The notes under the pieces are model-generated. The model was not told where the DNA came from, did not search any database, and saw only the letters and a list, made by a program, of their open reading frames with translations. A stretch of DNA of 10,419 bases from an uncultured Bacteroidota bacterium (GTDB lineage Bacteria; Bacteroidota; Bacteroidia; Chitinophagales; Chitinophagaceae), in the NCBI GenBank assembly GCA_946480675.1, contig CAMLKS010000053.1, positions 1-10,419 on the forward strand, in the 5' to 3' direction. Shown here piece by piece: positions 8,144 to 10,419 of the stretch. Within the stretch, counting starts at the first letter, position 1; the number at the start of each line of letters is the position of its first letter. The position numbers and the translations under genes were made by a program.

Positions 8144-8662
8144 ATGGATATACTGGCTGAAATACTGGCAGAGCAATCGAAAAAACAGGCAGAAAAAATA
8201 GCTAAATGGATAGGGACTGACGCTGAGCGCTTTGCACTGTTGATGCAACTTTTCCTGCATGGGGAGCTTAAACTGATACCACGGGTGGCAGTGGTTTTGG
8301 GTACTGTTACCGATACGCATCACGAACTCATTATGCCTTATTTGCCGGAAATGGTATCAAAGGCTATGCAACCCGGTATGACTGATGGTATAAAAAGAAC
8401 AGTGGTACGCGAGTTGCAATTTGTAGATATACCGGAACCACTGCACGGCGATGTGATGAATATGTGTTTTGATTTTTTGGCAGATGCACAGCAGGCAGTG
8501 GCAGTGCGTGCCTTCTCGATGACGGTATTATCGAACCTCGCCAAAATATATCCTGAAATCAGGCAAGAGATCATTGTAATACTGGAAGATGCGCTGGAGC
8601 AGGCTAATACGCCCGGGTTTATTAACCGCGCGCTAAAGACCATGAGGGCTTTAACAAAATAA
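8144..8662 (+). CDS. Small HEAT-like helical-repeat protein of unknown function
   Basis: A 172-residue, probably all-helical cytoplasmic protein without a signal peptide or membrane segment. I chose the ATG at 8144 (MDILAEI) over the in-frame TTG at 8138, which adds only two residues and lies inside the inverted repeat. Successive amphipathic helix pairs can be read: residues 30-75 (HGELKLIPRVAVVL, then HHELIMPYLPEMV), 81-113 (IKRTVVRELQFVDIP, then DVMNMCFDFL), 116-153 (AVAVRAFSMTVLSNLAKIYP, then IRQEIIVILEDALEQ) and a last partial unit ending NRALKTMRAL. This layout is HEAT/armadillo-like and suggests a protein-binding scaffold. I recognise no catalytic motif. It is divergent from tex and followed 63 bp later by a secreted protein gene. 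No terminator is visible after it. The gene call is firm; the fold is inferred from helix pattern. Confidence 0.85.
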   Translation: MDILAEILAEQSKKQAEKIAKWIGTDAERFALLMQLFLHGELKLIPRVAVVLGTVTDTHHELIMPYLPEMVSKAMQPGMTDGIKRTVVRELQFVDIPEPLHGDVMNMCFDFLADAQQAVAVRAFSMTVLSNLAKIYPEIRQEIIVILEDALEQANTPGFINRALKTMRALTK

Positions 8663-8698
8663 TAGGTTTTGTATGACAATAGGTTGCATGGGTGGTCG

Positions 8699-8706
8699 TT
8701 ACTTTG
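8699..8706 (+). promoter_or_regulatory. Weak candidate -7 box for the T9SS cargo gene
   Basis: TTACTTTG matches TAnnTTTG with one mismatch and ends 19 bp before the ATG at 8726, a distance like that of the better box upstream of the DUF1624 gene. A TTTG at 8668-8671 is too far upstream (27 bp) for a standard -33 element. This is a positional inference only. Confidence 0.3.
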
Positions 8707-8725
8707 AAATACTAAAAACCACTGT

Positions 8726-10117
8726 ATGCAAAAAACAATTTTACTACTTCCCCTGACATTACTAACCTTATCTGCAACGGCACAGCAAAAATCCATGCCC
8801 GACTATAAGCGTGTAGTAAAGAAGCACTGGAGCGCCGCCACAAAAAACATCCTGCAGCAGCAAACAGCACACAACAAAACCACTGCCGCCAAGCAACGAC
8901 TAACAGCAAGGGCATTGTATGCCTTTGATGGTTCAGCCATGCAGTTGAACGATTCTGCCAACTATATATACTCGTCAGATCGTGGTTCTGTATTCAACCT
9001 TACAGATATGTTTTATAACGAATACGAAGGTTCTACAGAAATGCAGTTCGACTCATCGGCACACTACAGGCTCAACGGTCCTGATTTTGGACTGACGGAT
9101 GGCAGCAAGATTACTTACAACAGCAGCAATGTGCGTCAATCGTATACCACTTTGAGCAGTACACCTCCGGGTAGTCCGTTGAAAGAGATAGCTGATAACA
9201 GGTATACCTATAATAGCAACGGAACGCTGAATACAACCTATTCTTTGCAATTGAACGGTTCTGTGTGGGATACAACAGGAAAGACTTTGTACTCATATAA
9301 TGCGCAGAATAAAGTAGCAGAAGAGGTGGTATATAACAAAATAGGAGCAGGTTGGGAAGAATCGTTTAAAACAACATATACATATGATGGCGCCGGCAAT
9401 AACACCGAGGTAATGGGCTATGAATGGTCAGGTTCAGGATGGGCAGAAAACTGGAAAGATTCCAACACTTACAATGCTAACAATAAGTTGTCGACCAACA
9501 CGTATATGGAATATACGGGTGGCTTATGGGAAAACGTGTACACCGACAGTTTTGGCTATAGCAGCACGGACTATTATACCTACAATATGTCGAAAGAATG
9601 GAATACAGATAGCGTTAAATGGCTGTATGCAGGTCTTGAAGAAAGGCATGTAGGAGCTAACGGCCTTCCTGACAGTGTTTACTATAGCCAGTGGGACGAG
9701 GATACACAGGACTGGATGCGTATAATGATATCAGACTGGCATTACAACAGCAATGACCTGCCAACAAATGCTAATGGCATCATATCATTTATGGGTGCTG
9801 AGTTGCCAGTATTTCAATTTAATTACTATTACGAGTATTACTTTAGTGCAGGCGTAGATAAGCCTACGCGTACAACAGCAGCTATCTATCCTAACCCTGC
9901 TACTGATAAGGTAACGATAGAGTGGAAAGACAAAACAACTGACCGCACAACTTTGTATGTATTCAATAACATGGGACAAATGGTAGCGCAACAAAATATA
10001 GGTGCTACTAATAAAGCAGAAATATCGCTGACGGGCATGCAGCCGGGCGTGTACTGGCTGAAAGCTATAGCTGCAGATGGTACCAATGTATTGGCACAAC
10101 AGGTGATAAAGCAATAA
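8726..10117 (+). CDS. Secreted repeat protein with type IX secretion (Por) C-terminal sorting domain
   Basis: A 463-residue exported protein. Residues 1-19 form a signal peptide (K3, a Leu-rich core, ATA|Q cleavage after A19). After a basic, Gln/Thr-rich stretch (20-65), beta-type sequence begins. Four consecutive repeats of exactly 29 residues (160-188, 189-217, 218-246 and 247-275) share a YxYN-like opening, an N or G turn, and a late W. Looser copies appear before (about 129-159) and after (about 276-337). The C-terminal domain (about 387-463) opens with IYPNPATDKVTIEW, continues with VFNNMGQMV and GVYWLKA, and ends in QQVIKQ. This is the type A sorting domain by which the T9SS exports cargo across the outer membrane, where it is usually cleaved off. 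The repeat style resembles Tyr/Trp-rich secreted repeat proteins of Bacteroidota and, loosely, YD repeats. No enzymatic motif is seen; the substrate or partner is unknown. A terminator follows. Confidence 0.92.
   Translation: MQKTILLLPLTLLTLSATAQQKSMPDYKRVVKKHWSAATKNILQQQTAHNKTTAAKQRLTARALYAFDGSAMQLNDSANYIYSSDRGSVFNLTDMFYNEYEGSTEMQFDSSAHYRLNGPDFGLTDGSKITYNSSNVRQSYTTLSSTPPGSPLKEIADNRYTYNSNGTLNTTYSLQLNGSVWDTTGKTLYSYNAQNKVAEEVVYNKIGAGWEESFKTTYTYDGAGNNTEVMGYEWSGSGWAENWKDSNTYNANNKLSTNTYMEYTGGLWENVYTDSFGYSSTDYYTYNMSKEWNTDSVKWLYAGLEERHVGANGLPDSVYYSQWDEDTQDWMRIMISDWHYNSNDLPTNANGIISFMGAELPVFQFNYYYEYYFSAGVDKPTRTTAAIYPNPATDKVTIEWKDKTTDRTTLYVFNNMGQMVAQQNIGATNKAEISLTGMQPGVYWLKAIAADGTNVLAQQVIKQ
9203..9550 (+). 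repeat. Four tandem 87-bp (29-codon) units inside the T9SS cargo gene
   Basis: The units start at 9203, 9290, 9377 and 9464. At protein level they open YTYNSNG, YSYNAQN, YTYDGAG and NTYNANN. Each has a Trp or hydrophobic-Trp pair around position 22 (VW, GW, GW, LW) and ends in a charged or Thr/Ser-rich strand. The spacing is exact, but the DNA of the units has diverged clearly, so this is an old duplication kept in register rather than a recent expansion. Confidence 0.8.
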
Positions 10118-10135
10118 GCATTTCTTCTACCAATA

Positions 10136-10165
10136 AATAAAGGCTCCTTACGGGGAGCCTTTATT
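10136..10165. terminator. Bidirectional intrinsic terminator between the convergent T9SS cargo gene and the right-edge gene
   Basis: AATAAAGGCTCC (10136-10147) pairs perfectly with GGAGCCTTTATT (10154-10165), a 12-bp stem with the 6-base loop TTACGG. T-rich sequence follows on the plus strand and A-rich sequence (read as T on the minus strand) precedes it. It lies 18 bp after the plus-strand stop and 22 bp from the minus-strand stop. Confidence 0.92.
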
Positions 10166-10187
10166 ATTTTATATCAGTTGATAAAAC

Positions 10188-10419
10188 TTAAGCTTGTGTT
10201 GCAGTGTATATAATGTCTACCGAATAAGTACCCGCAGGGTATGCAAAGCCCGGCTTTGCCTGGTATTCTACTGAAAAGTTTTTATTCTCGCCTGCTGTAG
10301 CATTGGTAATCACATTTTTGCCACTGGTAGAAAGTGAGGTGTAATTAGTATGGCCACTGCTTATTTGTCCGTTGGTTTGATTGCTCGCAACTTTTACTTT
10401 TAAAACAGACAGCGGCATT
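10188..10419 (-). CDS. C-terminal end of a probable extracellular beta-rich protein (5' end outside window)
   Basis: About 77 codons are visible, ending at TAA (10188-10190). The ATG at 10416-10418 sits at the window edge and the next residues (PLSVLKVKVASNQ) are not a signal peptide, so it is most likely internal to a longer gene. The sequence is rich in Thr, Ser, Asn, Gly and Tyr with alternating hydrophobic residues. It closes with FAYPAGTYSVDIIYTATQA, the final-strand pattern (PAGTY followed by a V-x-Y-T strand) common in secreted beta-sandwich surface proteins of Bacteroidota and in WxL-like or pilin/spore-coat-type domains. It has no T9SS sorting domain at its end. The family is not recognised. 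It is convergent with the T9SS cargo gene. Confidence 0.6.
   Translation of the reverse strand, partial: MPLSVLKVKVASNQTNGQISSGHTNYTSLSTSGKNVITNATAGENKNFSVEYQAKPGFAYPAGTYSVDIIYTATQA

Noticed and set aside
9203..9550. Rhs/YD-type polymorphic toxin
   Set aside because: The repeats only loosely resemble YD repeats. The protein is short, has no Rhs core or toxin tip, and ends in a T9SS sorting domain; no immunity gene follows.

Overview
The window looks like chromosomal DNA from a member of the Bacteroidota, most likely near Chitinophagaceae. The evidence is a secreted protein with a C-terminal type IX secretion (T9SS) sorting domain, TAnnTTTG-type -7 promoter boxes, gene starts without Shine-Dalgarno sequences, a methionine synthase lacking its homocysteine module, and the DUF1624 and Tex versions seen here. 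The genus is inference; no rRNA or other marker is present.

Layout from left to right. (1) The 3' part of ligA (NAD-dependent DNA ligase) runs off the left edge. (2) After about 100 bp with a promoter comes a metH-like gene containing only the folate-binding, cobalamin-binding and reactivation modules. A small PAP2-like membrane protein gene follows 4 bp later, so the two probably form an operon. (3) A DUF1624 (HGSNAT/YeiB-like) membrane acyltransferase gene has its own candidate promoter. It ends in a strong bidirectional terminator shared with the convergent tex gene. (4) tex (minus strand) is divergent from a small helical-repeat protein gene, with 76 bp between their starts. (5) A secreted T9SS cargo protein with four consecutive 29-residue repeats ends in a second bidirectional terminator. 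(6) The C-terminal end of a probable extracellular beta-rich protein enters from the right edge on the minus strand.

How they work together: most of these are housekeeping genes (DNA replication and repair, methionine and one-carbon metabolism, RNA-linked Tex) beside envelope and secreted proteins. I see no mobile element, CRISPR array, toxin-antitoxin pair, defence cluster, tRNA or rRNA. Every gap between genes is about 100 bp or less. I did not find a convincing undescribed system. The items most worth a second look are the metH without its Hcy module and with no partner beside it, the perfect inverted repeat over its -7 box, the regular 29-residue repeat array, and the degenerate PAP2 protein coupled to metH.
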